Positions 35,667 through 45,300 of a stretch of DNA of 64,000 bases are shown piece by piece (the first letter of the stretch is position 1; every line of letters starts with the position of its first letter). Made by a program: the position numbers and the translations under genes. The DNA comes from Candidatus Saccharimonadota bacterium (GTDB taxonomy: Bacteria; Patescibacteriota; Saccharimonadia; Saccharimonadales; Saccharimonadaceae), in the NCBI GenBank assembly GCA_017460625.1, contig JAFUAT010000004.1, forward strand, positions 62,001 to 126,000, written 5' to 3'. The notes beneath the pieces were generated by a model. It did no database searches. It saw only the letters and a program-made list of their open reading frames with translations, and had not been told where the DNA came from.

Positions 35667-36397
35667 CGAAAGAAACCCCCGATCTTTATATTATTCATGG
35701 ATGGACTTATACTGTAGAGCCTTGGAATAGGACTCTTGCGATTATGAAAGAGAATGGGATTAATGTAAAAATGCTACATGTCCCAGGTTTAACGGAGCCT
35801 AGCAAAAAAGTTTATGAAATAGAAGATTATGCAAAATGGGCTGATGAAAATATTCCAGACGGTGCAATCGCTCTCGGACATTCTAACGGGGGAAGAATTT
35901 TGCTCAATCTCTGTTCAAATAAGCCCGGGAAGCTAAAATACCTTATTTTACTTGACTCGGCTGGAATTTACGAAGTAACCTACAAAAAGCGAATGATTGA
36001 AAAACTCGCAAAAATGGGACGCCCGCTTAAAAAGATTCCGGTCGTAAATAAGGCATTTCATAAATTTACAGGCACAACTGATTATTCGAAAGCTCCGGAG
36101 AACATGAAGAAAACTTTAGTAAATATGCTGGAGTCCGACAAAAATCTTAAGATAGAAAACGTAGCCACAAAAACTTTCATCCTTTGGGGGAAAAAAGATA
36201 CAACTACACCACCGCGCCAAGCTACGGCGATCTATGAAAAATTGCCGAATGCAGAGCTGAAATTCTATGCTAATTGGACACACGCGCCATACATTTCTGA
36301 TCCGGAGGGCTTGGCAAAGGCTCTAACAAAACTAGTCGAAAAATTAAAGAGAATCGAGCCATCAAAAGCACTACCACAGGAGAAAGAGAATGCCTAG
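35663..36397 (+). CDS. alpha/beta hydrolase
   Basis: Serine hydrolase fold: nucleophile motif GHSNGGR (Ser about 76), Asp in LWGKKDTTTPP, and His in NWTHAPY complete the triad. The ATG at 35663 is preferred because it overlaps the previous stop as ATGA; an in-frame TTG lies 15 bases upstream. Length 244. Position between a Mur ligase and an aminotransferase suggests work on a precursor peptide, ester or thioester, but the substrate cannot be read from sequence. The tail is Lys/Glu/Pro rich. Confidence 0.87.
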   Translation: MTKETPDLYIIHGWTYTVEPWNRTLAIMKENGINVKMLHVPGLTEPSKKVYEIEDYAKWADENIPDGAIALGHSNGGRILLNLCSNKPGKLKYLILLDSAGIYEVTYKKRMIEKLAKMGRPLKKIPVVNKAFHKFTGTTDYSKAPENMKKTLVNMLESDKNLKIENVATKTFILWGKKDTTTPPRQATAIYEKLPNAELKFYANWTHAPYISDPEGLAKALTKLVEKLKRIEPSKALPQEKENA

Positions 36398-37520
36398 AAG
36401 GTATTATTTGGGGCTTAATGCTGGCGGACCGAGCATTCGAAAAATGCTTTTTACGCATGGCAACGCCGGAGATTTACGAGAACTCAATGAGTTTTTGGCC
36501 GAAAAATATCAAGGCGCTCCGATTTTATGTAAAAATGGTCGCTCAGCGCTTGCACTAGCTTTAAAAGCTTATTTTGACCCTGGAGACAAAATCATCGTAA
36601 ATGGTTTTACTTGTTATGCTGTCTATGAAGCGGTGGTCGCAGCGGGAATGACTCCGGTATTTATAGATATTGACCCAAAAAATTTAAACTTTTCGCCAGA
36701 AATTCTGGATGAGTTTTGGAAGAAACTAGAAAAAACGCATCATTCCACCAAACAAATTCGCGGGATAATCGTACAAAACACTCTAGGAAATCCCGTAGAA
36801 ATCAAAAAAATTCAGAGTTTTGCCAACGAACATGGCCTTACCATCATAGAAGATTTGGCGCACTCGGCAGGAATTAAATATAATTTAAAAACCGAAGCTG
36901 GCATGGTCGGAGCAGCGACTGTCTTGTCGTTTGGTAAGGATAAGTCTATAAACACGATTTCTGGTGGCGTCGCGGTTTTAAGAGCCCCGCAAAAGCATGA
37001 AATTAAAGCGCCTACTAAACGTCCGCGTTTTTCTGATGTGGCTCGGGATAGATTTTATCCTTTATTTACGGCTGAGTGTAGGGCTTTGAACCATATTCAC
37101 CTTGGCGGGGTTTTGATGCGTTTTTTGATAACAATTCATTTCGTGGAAAAATCTGCAGATAATCGGCTGAGTCTAAATAGACGAATTCCGAAGTTTGAAG
37201 CAAAATTAGCTCTTAAGCAGCTTAAAAAGTTCCATAAACGCGGCGAGGCTACGCTCCGAGATTTTTATTTAGTGCGAGACAGAGCGGAAGTTTTGAAAAA
37301 GCTACGCAGCGCTGGATATTATTTTGATAGTTTTTGGTACGAAAAGCCAGTATCGCCGGTTCGCTACTACAAAGAAGTAAAATTTCCTGAAAAAGATTGC
37401 CCAAACGCCGTAAAAGTTTCTAACGAAATTATTAATTTTCCAAAATATTACACAGAGAAAGATTTAAAGAAAGCAAAAGAAATAATCAAACCATATTTGG
37501 TGGGAGAATTTTATGGGTAA
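36390..37520 (+). CDS. DegT/DnrJ/EryC1/StrS-family aminotransferase
   Basis: PLP-dependent fold type I enzyme, commonly a sugar aminotransferase. Markers: CKNGRSALALALKAY (phosphate-binding region), IIEDLAHSAG with the Asp contacting the PLP ring, and SFGKDKSINTISGGVAV with the Schiff-base Lys. Length 376 is normal. It overlaps its neighbours by eight bases at both ends. Within this wall operon it might make an amino sugar or an amino acid used in the peptide bridge; that is inference. Confidence 0.88.
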   Translation: MPRRYYLGLNAGGPSIRKMLFTHGNAGDLRELNEFLAEKYQGAPILCKNGRSALALALKAYFDPGDKIIVNGFTCYAVYEAVVAAGMTPVFIDIDPKNLNFSPEILDEFWKKLEKTHHSTKQIRGIIVQNTLGNPVEIKKIQSFANEHGLTIIEDLAHSAGIKYNLKTEAGMVGAATVLSFGKDKSINTISGGVAVLRAPQKHEIKAPTKRPRFSDVARDRFYPLFTAECRALNHIHLGGVLMRFLITIHFVEKSADNRLSLNRRIPKFEAKLALKQLKKFHKRGEATLRDFYLVRDRAEVLKKLRSAGYYFDSFWYEKPVSPVRYYKEVKFPEKDCPNAVKVSNEIINFPKYYTEKDLKKAKEIIKPYLVGEFYG

Positions 37521-38499
37521 AGATTTTGATTGGGATAAAATCGTAAAAAAATATCCAGAAGCGAATTTTTTGCAATCGCCAGAATATGCAAAAATGAACG
37601 AAATACTTGGCTGTACCGTGGTAGAAGAGACTTTTGATGGCAATGGATACGCCGTAATGATAGTAAGAAATGCAAAACGCGGAAGATATCTAGAGATTCC
37701 ATGCGGACCGCTGATTAATTGGCAGGACAAGGAAATTGTGAAATCAGTTTTTCAGAAGATTATTGAAACCGCGCACCAATTGAAATGCGTTTTTATAAGG
37801 ATACGCCCACAGTTAGCCGCGTCAACAGAGAATTTAAAGATGTTGGAAAACTTAGGATTGAAAAAATCACCGATGCATCTTGCGGCAGAACATACTGTGA
37901 TGATTGACTTAACTAAGTCTGAAGAGCAACTTCTGGCTGATATGCGAAGACAGACGAGGTATGAAGTGCGGCGTTCAGAGAAATTGGGAATTAAGGTGAT
38001 CTATAGCAGAGAAACAGAAATATTTGAAGAATTTCACAAGATTCAGGCGGAAACCGCAAAAAGACAGAATTTTGTACCACCAACACTTAAAACTTTGATG
38101 GCCGAGAAAGATGCTTTTAAGGATAAAATCACGATTTATAAGGCGGTCACAGCAGAATCAGAGCCAATTGCTTATGGATTAATCATAAAAAATGGATTCG
38201 AGGCTGATTATTATGAAGCCGCATCAACGCTTCTGAATCGTAAATTACCGGGAGCTTACGGACTACTTTGGCAAGCAATAAAGGATTTAAAGTTAGAAGA
38301 ATATAAGCGTTTTAATCTTTGGGGAATTGCTCCGGCTGGCCAACCAAACCACCGTTATGCAGGTGTAACCACTTTCAAAACTGGTTTTGGTGGTGAAATA
38401 GTTGAATACGTACCGGCACATGATTTAGTAATATCTAAAGTTAAATATCTTAAAAATTTGACTATAGAAACTGTGCGCAAGAAACGGAGACATTTATGA
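37513..38499 (+). CDS. FemAB-family peptidoglycan bridge aminoacyltransferase, copy 1
   Basis: FemX/FemAB proteins (GNAT-fold) add amino acids from aminoacyl-tRNA to the lipid II stem peptide. The 328-residue protein has a double acyltransferase fold with NFLQSPEYAKM at the N-terminus, RGRYLEIPCGPLINW, IRIRPQL, and the C-terminal YGLLWQAIKDL and NLWGIAPAGQPNHRYAGVTTFKTGFGG motifs. No long coiled-coil arm is evident. Starts inside the end of the aminotransferase gene and overlaps the second FemAB gene by ATGA. Confidence 0.93.
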   Translation: MGKDFDWDKIVKKYPEANFLQSPEYAKMNEILGCTVVEETFDGNGYAVMIVRNAKRGRYLEIPCGPLINWQDKEIVKSVFQKIIETAHQLKCVFIRIRPQLAASTENLKMLENLGLKKSPMHLAAEHTVMIDLTKSEEQLLADMRRQTRYEVRRSEKLGIKVIYSRETEIFEEFHKIQAETAKRQNFVPPTLKTLMAEKDAFKDKITIYKAVTAESEPIAYGLIIKNGFEADYYEAASTLLNRKLPGAYGLLWQAIKDLKLEEYKRFNLWGIAPAGQPNHRYAGVTTFKTGFGGEIVEYVPAHDLVISKVKYLKNLTIETVRKKRRHL

Positions 38500-39515
38500 T
38501 TTTGATTAAAGACGCCACTTCCAAAACAGAATGGGACGACTTTGTCTCTAATCGACCAGAGTCAAATTTTTTGCAATCCTGGGATTTTTATGAATTTCAT
38601 CTATCTAGAGGTAATAAAGTTGTTAGAAAATTAGTTTTTGACTCAGAAAAAATCGTAGGAGCCTGGGCTGGCGTAGTAGAAGAAGCTAAACGCGGAAGAT
38701 ATTTAGCTATCGCTGGTGGACCTTTGATTGATTGGAATAAGCCTAGTGTAGTCGATAAGGTATTTGAGAATATACGAAAAGAAGGAAAAAAGGCCGGGTG
38801 TGTTTTCGTAAGGGTGCGCCCGCAGCTTGAGTTGTCGGAAAAATCTCTAGAAATAATGCAGCGTGAAGGACTTAAAAAAGCGCCGATGTATCTTTCGGTT
38901 GAATATGCTGGGATTTTGAATTTAGAAAAAACTGAAGCCGAGATACTCGAGGGGGCAAGCCAGGGTTTTCGTCGAAAGCTGCGCAAAGCCGAGAAAAATG
39001 ATATAGAAGTTGAAGTATCGGACAGTAACCAAGCGATTCGGGATTTTTGTAAACTAGAGAAGTTACATTCAGAACGACAAAAGTACGTGGCCTTTTCTAG
39101 TAGTTTTCTTACTAAACAATTTGAGGCCTTTAAAAAGGGCGGCGAAGTTTTAATTTATACCGCGAAGAAGGACGGGGAAATACTGGCTCAAAACTTTATA
39201 ATTTTTTATGGTCCAGAGGCTAGTTATCATTACGGCGTTTCTTCGGTACTTGGGACAAAGTATTCCGCTGCACCACTTTTACATCTAAAAGCAATGGAAG
39301 AAGCCAGAAAGCGCGGTTGCACCCGTTACAACTTGTGGGGAATTGTAGAAAAAGACGAGGTAAACCACAGGTTTTATGGCGTGAGCGAATTTAAGCGCTC
39401 GTTTGGTTGTGAAGAGTTTAGATATACTCCCGCACATGACATGATTCTGAAGCCACTAAAATATCAGCTCACGAAGGCAGTAGAAAACGCTCGCAAGAAA
39501 AAGCGACACGTCTAG
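38496..39515 (+). CDS. FemAB-family peptidoglycan bridge aminoacyltransferase, copy 2
   Basis: Paralogue of the preceding gene with the same motifs (NFLQSWDFYEFH, RGRYLAIAGGPLIDW, VRVRPQL, YGVSSVLG, NLWGIVEKDEVNHRFYGVSEFKRSFG) but clearly diverged. Tandem FemAB pairs in other bacteria add successive bridge residues, as FemA and FemB do. 339 residues. Last gene of the operon; both FemAB proteins end in a Lys/Arg-rich tail ending R-K-K-x-R-H. Confidence 0.93.
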   Translation: MILIKDATSKTEWDDFVSNRPESNFLQSWDFYEFHLSRGNKVVRKLVFDSEKIVGAWAGVVEEAKRGRYLAIAGGPLIDWNKPSVVDKVFENIRKEGKKAGCVFVRVRPQLELSEKSLEIMQREGLKKAPMYLSVEYAGILNLEKTEAEILEGASQGFRRKLRKAEKNDIEVEVSDSNQAIRDFCKLEKLHSERQKYVAFSSSFLTKQFEAFKKGGEVLIYTAKKDGEILAQNFIIFYGPEASYHYGVSSVLGTKYSAAPLLHLKAMEEARKRGCTRYNLWGIVEKDEVNHRFYGVSEFKRSFGCEEFRYTPAHDMILKPLKYQLTKAVENARKKKRHV

Positions 39516-39526
39516 CATAAGTGTGA

Positions 39527-39532
39527 TATAAT
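39527..39532 (+). promoter_or_regulatory. extended -10 promoter of the HdeD-like gene
   Basis: TGTGA-TATAAT followed by a roughly 25-base leader with an AAAAAGGG site before ATG 39564. Confidence 0.65.
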
Positions 39533-39563
39533 ATAAGCATAAGTATTTAAAAAGGGTAATTTT

Positions 39564-40226
39564 ATGGCACATATTAACCGAAGATTTATCGATAAGCACT
39601 GGATGGTGTTTATTCTAAGGGGATTAATGGCGGCTGGGTTTGGGCTTTTTACTTTGTTTGGCTCAATGGCTGACTTTGAAGTAATGATTTCTGTAATTGC
39701 GATTTTCCTACTTCTAATGGGGATTGTTGATTCGGTAAGTGCGCTTTATGCTTCAGTTAAGAAACACGGATGGATAAATTCCGTAATTGATGCTCTGATC
39801 GACATCGCAGCGGCACTGGCGCTACTTTTCTTTGCGCGCCAAGATATAGTGGTTGGCCTTGTTATTATCGGGGTCTATACGATTGTGTCTGGACTTATCG
39901 ACATTTTCCATGGTTTTCTCTCTACGGTGGATCCAACCGACCGTTTCATCCGTGTGCTCGCTGGCGTGCTTGGATGCATTATGGGTGTAGTAATATTTAA
40001 CGCTGGTGAATTCGAAATCACTACTTTTGTTAGATTCTTCGGCGCATATGTGCTAATTGTAGGGGTGACAAGCCTGATTTATGGGGTACATAACCGTTCT
40101 CAAGACGCAGAAGACAGGGTAGCAAGGAGCCAAGCCGCAAAAAAGCTCGCAAAAGTCGCCGCCAAGAAGAAAATTGTAAAAAATACAGCAAAATCCAAGA
40201 AAAATACCACAAAAAAGAAGAAATAA
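39564..40226 (+). CDS. HdeD-family (DUF308) membrane protein with Lys-rich tail
   Basis: Six predicted membrane segments in three pairs, the layout of HdeD/DUF308 proteins, spanning residues about 15-180; it has the typical RGLMAAGFGLF start and a GLIDIFHGF stretch. E. coli HdeD relates to acid resistance, but the function of most members is unknown. The last 40 residues are almost entirely Lys, Ala, Asn and Thr, a cytoplasmic basic tail not usual for the family that might bind nucleic acid or phospholipid. Confidence 0.83.
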   Translation: MAHINRRFIDKHWMVFILRGLMAAGFGLFTLFGSMADFEVMISVIAIFLLLMGIVDSVSALYASVKKHGWINSVIDALIDIAAALALLFFARQDIVVGLVIIGVYTIVSGLIDIFHGFLSTVDPTDRFIRVLAGVLGCIMGVVIFNAGEFEITTFVRFFGAYVLIVGVTSLIYGVHNRSQDAEDRVARSQAAKKLAKVAAKKKIVKNTAKSKKNTTKKKK

Positions 40227-40290
40227 TAACAGGGGTGTATCCTAGATTTTAAGATAGAAATGATATCTTGATTTTTTAACTTAAGTGTGA

Positions 40291-40296
40291 TATAAT
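40291..40296 (+). promoter_or_regulatory. extended -10 promoter of the 40328 gene
   Basis: TGTGA-TATAAT about 30 bases before the start codon. Confidence 0.65.
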
Positions 40297-40302
40297 GAAA
40301 AG

Positions 40303-40327
40303 ATAGTCTTAAAAAGGGGGTGACTAT
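40303..40327 (+). promoter_or_regulatory. hairpin presenting the ribosome-binding site of the 40328 gene
   Basis: ATAGTC (40303-40308) pairs with GACTAT (40322-40327), leaving AAAAAGGGGGT in the loop; the ATG follows the stem at once. Confidence 0.5.
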
Positions 40328-40732
40328 ATGACTCATGGCAGTAGTGTTCACGACATCTATAAGTCGGGGATGCAACGCAGCATCAATGAGCGACCAAAAA
40401 CATTGGTTGTTCAGGAGATTCACAATTTGACAAAGCAAATGATGTGGTGTTACGGAACTTCTGGAGCTTTGATAAAGCTTGCTCCGGAACCATTCGATGG
40501 TAATCTTTCAGATTTACCATCAGAAACCGGTGTCTACTATGTAGTAGACAAGAAGACAGAAAAAAAATTTGAAAGTAGCAATACTTGCAGCCATCTTGCT
40601 CATTCTTATTTCTCAGGAATAGGATATGGTGGAGTCGGAATCTTCCACTTTACTATTTCAGGCGCAAATGGAGAAATTCCAATTGCTCCTATTTCGGAAA
40701 AAACGGGCATTATCGGCTCGAGCATTTGGTAA
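40328..40732 (+). CDS. hypothetical protein, unknown
   Basis: Not recognised. The 134-residue soluble-looking protein has no signal peptide; it contains two Cys/His spots (MMWCYG and NTCSHLAHS) and a Gly-rich GIGYGGVGIFHF stretch. It has its own promoter, a hairpin that holds the ribosome-binding site and a terminator, so it is a real single-gene unit. No function can be assigned from context (HdeD-like protein upstream, galU downstream). Confidence 0.65.
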   Translation: MTHGSSVHDIYKSGMQRSINERPKTLVVQEIHNLTKQMMWCYGTSGALIKLAPEPFDGNLSDLPSETGVYYVVDKKTEKKFESSNTCSHLAHSYFSGIGYGGVGIFHFTISGANGEIPIAPISEKTGIIGSSIW

Positions 40733-40777
40733 AAACCAAAAACACACCACATAAAAAACGCTTGTCGCGCACCTTGA

Positions 40778-40806
40778 AACCCAGAATCATAGATTCTGGG
40801 TTTTTT
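40778..40806 (+). terminator. terminator of the 40328 gene
   Basis: An 11-bp stem (40778-40788 with 40792-40802) with a T6 tract (40801-40806). Confidence 0.9.
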
Positions 40807-40821
40807 CCTGCATAGTTGTGT

Positions 40822-40827
40822 TATAAT
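40822..40827 (+). promoter_or_regulatory. promoter of galU
   Basis: TGT-TATAAT followed by an AAGGAG site (40836-40841) and ATG 40846, a short-leader type. Confidence 0.7.
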
Positions 40828-40845
40828 AAGGTTTTAAGGAGAAAT

Positions 40846-41739
40846 ATGAAAACTGTAAAAAAAGCGATTATCACCGATGCTGGGTTTGCTAGTAGATATT
40901 TACCAATTACTAAAACTTTGCCAAAGGCGATGGTACCGATTGGTGCAAAGCCTGCCATGCAATTATGTGTAGAAGAATGTGTAGCTGCTGGAATCGAAGA
41001 AATCATCATCGTCGCTACTCCAGGCACGATGGCGCGCGAGATTTATGACAATTATTTCCATGACGAAGCAAAAAACGTTGAGGCGCTTCTCGCAAAACAG
41101 GGTAAAGCAGAACGTTTCGAACCGGTAAAGGAAGTTCTGGATTTTCCAAAGGTTACTGTAATCGAGCAAGACGCAAGCCTGCCATACGGAAATGGTTCGC
41201 CGATTGTTTCCGCAAAGGAATTCGTAAAAGACGTGGAGGCGTTCGTGGTGCTGTATAGTGATGATTTGATTTTTGGTAAATCCGACGTAAAGACTTTAAT
41301 AGAAGCGTTTAATGAGCACGAAGATGCGAAGGCTGTAATTGCAGCACAAGAAATGCCAGAGGAAGTTTGGCATAAGTACGGAATGATTGCCTTGAAAGAC
41401 AATGGCACGCTTTCTCATATCGTCGAGAAACCAGAAACTCCAGACAAGAGCCCAAGCAATTTAACCAGCTATGGGCGATATCTATTGACGCCAGAAGTGT
41501 TTGAATATTTGATTCCTTCAAATACTGGCCTTGATGGTGAGTTGTGGACGGTAGATGCTATCACAAGACTAGCCGAGAATGGCGATGTAATTGTAGCAAA
41601 AAGCGAAGGGAAGTGGATGACGACTGGCGATCCAAAGAACTATTTCATGACGCTCCTTGAATATGTATTTGAACAAACAGACTACGGCGATGAAGTGTGT
41701 GAAGTATGTTATAATAGACTTAAGGAGAAAAGCAAATGA
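40846..41739 (+). CDS. galU: UTP-glucose-1-phosphate uridylyltransferase
   Basis: Makes UDP-glucose, donor for glycolipids and wall glycans. The nucleotide-binding start is KAIITDAGFASRYLPITKTLPKAMVPIGAKP (variant of the usual AAG-x-G-T-R), followed by EEIIIVATPG, and the sugar-nucleotide region IVEKPETPDKSPSNLTSYGRYLLTPEVFEYL. 297 residues. The ATG at 40846 follows AAGGAG; an upstream in-frame TTG lies before the -10 box. A candidate UDP-sugar user is the glycosyltransferase at 48746-49966. Its 3' end contains a second TGT-TATAAT (41710-41715) and the ribosome-binding site of the next gene. Confidence 0.94.
   Translation: MKTVKKAIITDAGFASRYLPITKTLPKAMVPIGAKPAMQLCVEECVAAGIEEIIIVATPGTMAREIYDNYFHDEAKNVEALLAKQGKAERFEPVKEVLDFPKVTVIEQDASLPYGNGSPIVSAKEFVKDVEAFVVLYSDDLIFGKSDVKTLIEAFNEHEDAKAVIAAQEMPEEVWHKYGMIALKDNGTLSHIVEKPETPDKSPSNLTSYGRYLLTPEVFEYLIPSNTGLDGELWTVDAITRLAENGDVIVAKSEGKWMTTGDPKNYFMTLLEYVFEQTDYGDEVCEVCYNRLKEKSK
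41710..41715 (+). promoter_or_regulatory. internal promoter within the galU 3' end
   Basis: TGT-TATAAT, encoding C-Y-N of GalU, followed by TTAAGGAG and the ATG at 41736. It could give the downstream genes expression independent of galU. Confidence 0.5.
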
Positions 41740-42011
41740 ATGTAGCAGAATGGATACTAGTAGTAATATTATCACTAACTTTATTAGTATTTTTAATTGT
41801 AGGGATTATCTTAATCGTGAAGCTACTTGGGATTGCGGACGAAGCTCGCAAGATTGTAGTGCGCGGTCAAGATATTGCCGATAATGCTAATGGCGTAATG
41901 TCAAACGTCCGTGGGATGACTTCTATTGGTGGAGTCGTTCAAACATTTGTAGATAAATACGTAGAGCCAAAGTTAAAAGAAAATAAATCAACCAAAAAGG
42001 AGGAAAAATAA
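41736..42011 (+). CDS. small single-pass membrane protein (DUF948-like)
   Basis: A 91-residue protein with an N-terminal membrane helix (about residues 6-30), then an amphipathic helical stretch and a Lys/Glu-rich tail. It resembles DUF948/YtxG-type stress proteins, which often pair with a YtxH-type protein as here. Start overlaps the galU stop (ATGA). Likely co-expressed with the next gene, one base downstream. Confidence 0.75.
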   Translation: MNVAEWILVVILSLTLLVFLIVGIILIVKLLGIADEARKIVVRGQDIADNANGVMSNVRGMTSIGGVVQTFVDKYVEPKLKENKSTKKEEK

Positions 42012-42012
42012 T

Positions 42013-42360
42013 ATGGCTAAGAGTTGTAACTGCGACAAAAAATGCGAATGCAAAGACGGTAAGTGCACCTGTGGCGACGATTGCAACTGTGACTGCAAGA
42101 AAGAGGCCAAAAAGAGTAGCGGAAAGGGCAAATTTTTTCTAGGTGCCGCGCTTGGCGCCATAGCTGGTGCCGCAGCTGGTCATTTTATTTCTAAAAAAGC
42201 CCGCGAAGCAAAGGAAGAGGAGGAAAAAGAAAACGAAGCGCTTGAAGACGCCGCTAAAAAAATAGAAAAACAAGCCGAAAAGTCTGAAAAAACAGTAGCC
42301 AAAACCGCCGCGAAGGCTAGCAAGGAGGCTACTAAAGAAACCACTAAGAAAAGCAAGTAA
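42013..42360 (+). CDS. metallothionein-like Cys cluster fused to a YtxH-like glycine-zipper membrane protein
   Basis: Nine Cys lie in the first 28 residues (5, 7, 11, 13, 18, 20, 24, 26, 28), five of them in Cys-x-Cys pairs plus an extra linked Cys, a metallothionein-like metal cluster. A Gly/Ala-zipper membrane segment follows (residues about 41-60), then a long charged Ala/Lys/Glu helix like histone H1 or YtxH tails. It is 115 residues long with an AAGGAGG site just upstream. A membrane-linked soft-metal store is a reasonable guess, not shown. Confidence 0.8.
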   Translation: MAKSCNCDKKCECKDGKCTCGDDCNCDCKKEAKKSSGKGKFFLGAALGAIAGAAAGHFISKKAREAKEEEEKENEALEDAAKKIEKQAEKSEKTVAKTAAKASKEATKETTKKSK

Positions 42361-42368
42361 CTAGGTAA

Positions 42369-45300
42369 ATGAAGCTTAAACCTAGTGATTTTGTGCATTT
42401 GCACAACCATACTCATTATTCTCTGCTAGATGGACTCACGAAGGTTCCGGAACTTGTTGATTTCGTAAAGGAAGACGGAATGGAAGCTGTGGCGGTGACT
42501 GACCACGGCACGATGAGCGGGCTAGTAGAGCTTTATGAGTGTTGCAATGCTGCAGAAATAAAGCCAATCCTAGGACTTGAAGCATATGTCGCGGCTAGAA
42601 AACGCACCGACAAGGATGCCACACATGACAAAAGACGTTTTCACGTCACTTTAATTGCGATGAATAATAAAGGTTTTGAGAACCTTTGTCGGATTATGAG
42701 TGATGCCGAGATAAACGGAAAATATTACAAACCACGTACTGACCACGAAATGCTAGAAAAGTACAACGAAGGCATTATTTGTCTTTCTGGATGTATGGGG
42801 TCAGAAATTTCTGAAGCAATTCGCGCCGATGACGACGAGAGGGCGCTAAAACTAATCGACTGGTACAGAAACGTTTTTAAGGATCGCTTTTACCTGGAAA
42901 TGCAAGACCACGGTCACCCGCTATCTTCGACCCATTCAGCCGAGCAGAAGAAGGTTAATGATTGGCACATGGCGCACGCTAAAGAACTTGGTTTGCCACT
43001 CGTAGTGACATGTGATGCACACTATTTAAAAAAGGAAGATCAAGACGCACACGAAGTATTACTTTGCATCGGTACGGCGGCGAATCTTTCTGACAAGAAC
43101 CGGATGACACTTAAAGATTATGATTTACACGTTATACCGGCCGAAGAAATAATTTCTCACTGGGAAGAAACTTGTCCAGAAGCAGTTCTAAACACTAAAA
43201 AAATCGCAGACCGATGCAATGTAGATTTGCAACTGGGGCGAATTTTGATTCCAAAATTTCCAGTACCGGATGGCGAAGACGAAAAATCGTACCTTGATAA
43301 GCTAGTTTTTCAGGGACTAGTTTATCGTTATGGTGACAAAAAACTAGATGAAACATTGGAACTTACAGTTCCGGAGTGCCGCAAAATCCTTGAGACGATT
43401 GACAAAGAGCGCGACGAAATGCATCAAATCTTGCCGAGAATTGATTATGAGTTATCTGTAGTAGATAAAATGGGCTATAATGGTTACTTTTTGATCGTGC
43501 AGGACTTTATTAACTGGGGTAAATCACAAAGAATTGTCTATGGACCAGGAAGAGGTTCGGCAGCCGGTTCTATTTTGGCTTATGCGCTTAGAATTACTGA
43601 TTTAGACCCTTTAAAATACGACCTACTCTTTGAGAGATTTTTGAACCCTGACCGTATTTCCATGCCAGATATTGATACCGATATTCAAGATACAAGACGA
43701 GACGAAGTGATTGAGTATTGTACGCGAAAATACGGCGACGGTAGAGTGTCAAACATCGCTACTTTTGGTAAAATGATGGCCAAAAACGCCGTGCGTGATG
43801 TAGCAAGAGTGCTAGAAGTTCCTTACGCAGAGGCAGATAGACTAGCCAAAATGGTACCAGATCCGGTTCAGGGGCACCATGTACATCTTGCCGACGCAAT
43901 TAAGGAAGTGCCTGATTTAAAGGCGGAGTACGAGTCTAACCCGACTTCAAAAGAAGTGATTGATTATGCTTCTAGACTAGAAGGAACTATCAGAAATCAC
44001 GGTGTACATGCCTGTGGTGTGATTATTGCGCCAGACGATTTGGTAAAATTCTTACCACTAGAAGTTTCTGCGAAGGGACCAATTGCTGCGCAATTTCCAA
44101 TGACTCAAGTAGAAGAGCTAGGACTTCTTAAAATGGACTTTCTTGGTCTATCCAACTTATCCGTGATTAACAACGCTCTTCGGATGATTCGAAAAGTTTA
44201 CCACGAAGATATTGACATGAGCACTTTACCACTTGACGACGAGGAAACTTATAAGCTATTCCAGAGAGCAGAAACAACTGGTGTATTCCAACTAGAATCT
44301 GCTGGCATGAAACGATATTTGCGCGACTTGAAGGCATCGTCATTTGAAGATATCATCGCTATGGTGGCGCTGTATCGTCCTGGACCAATGCAGTTTATTG
44401 ATTCGTTTATTAGAAGAAAACATGGCGAAGAGCCAATTACTTATCTTCATCCAGGGCTAGAGAACTCACTCAAAAGTACCTATGGAATCATGATTTACCA
44501 AGAGCAGTTCATGCAGATTTCTAAGGAATGGTGCGGATTTACTGGTGGTCAAGCGGATACCCTAAGAAAAGCAGTGGGGAAGAAAAAAGTCAAACTAATG
44601 GAGCAAGTAAAACCGCAGTTTATCGAGGGGGCTGTAAAAGTCGGCGGAGCAACCGAAGAAATTGCCGAGACTTTTTGGAATCAGCTACTAGATTTCGCAA
44701 ACTATTGTTTTAATAAGTCCCACGCGGCGTGTTATGCACTGGTGGCTTATTGGACTGCTTATCTTAAGGCACACTACCCAGACGCCTTTATGGCGGCCCT
44801 AATGACATCTGACATGCGTTGGACAGAAAAACTCGCCCCAGAAATTGCCGAATGTAAAAGAATGGGCATGAAAGTGCTCGGTCCGGATATTAACCAAAGT
44901 TACGGTGATTTTGGTATTGTAGGTGGCGAAAAGACGATTCGGTTTGGACTTTCTGGCGTTAAGAACATGGGGAAATCCTTGATTGAAGAAATTGTAATCC
45001 CAGAACGCGAAAAAAACGGTCCGTTTAAATCTGTTTGCGATTTTGCTAAAAGAGTTGATTCAACTAAATTTAACAAAAAATCCTGGGAATCGGCGATTAA
45101 AACTGGCGCGTTTGATAGCTTTGGCTATTCTAGATCTGATTTGCTTTTTAACCTAGAGGCAATTCAGGCTTTTGGTACTAAATCACAGAAAGATAATAAA
45201 AGCGGGCAGCTGGATCTCTTTTCATTGATGGGTAAAGCTGGCGAAATCCCAGATGTAGAGATTAAACCAGCGCCAACTCAACATTCCAACAAAGAGCAAC

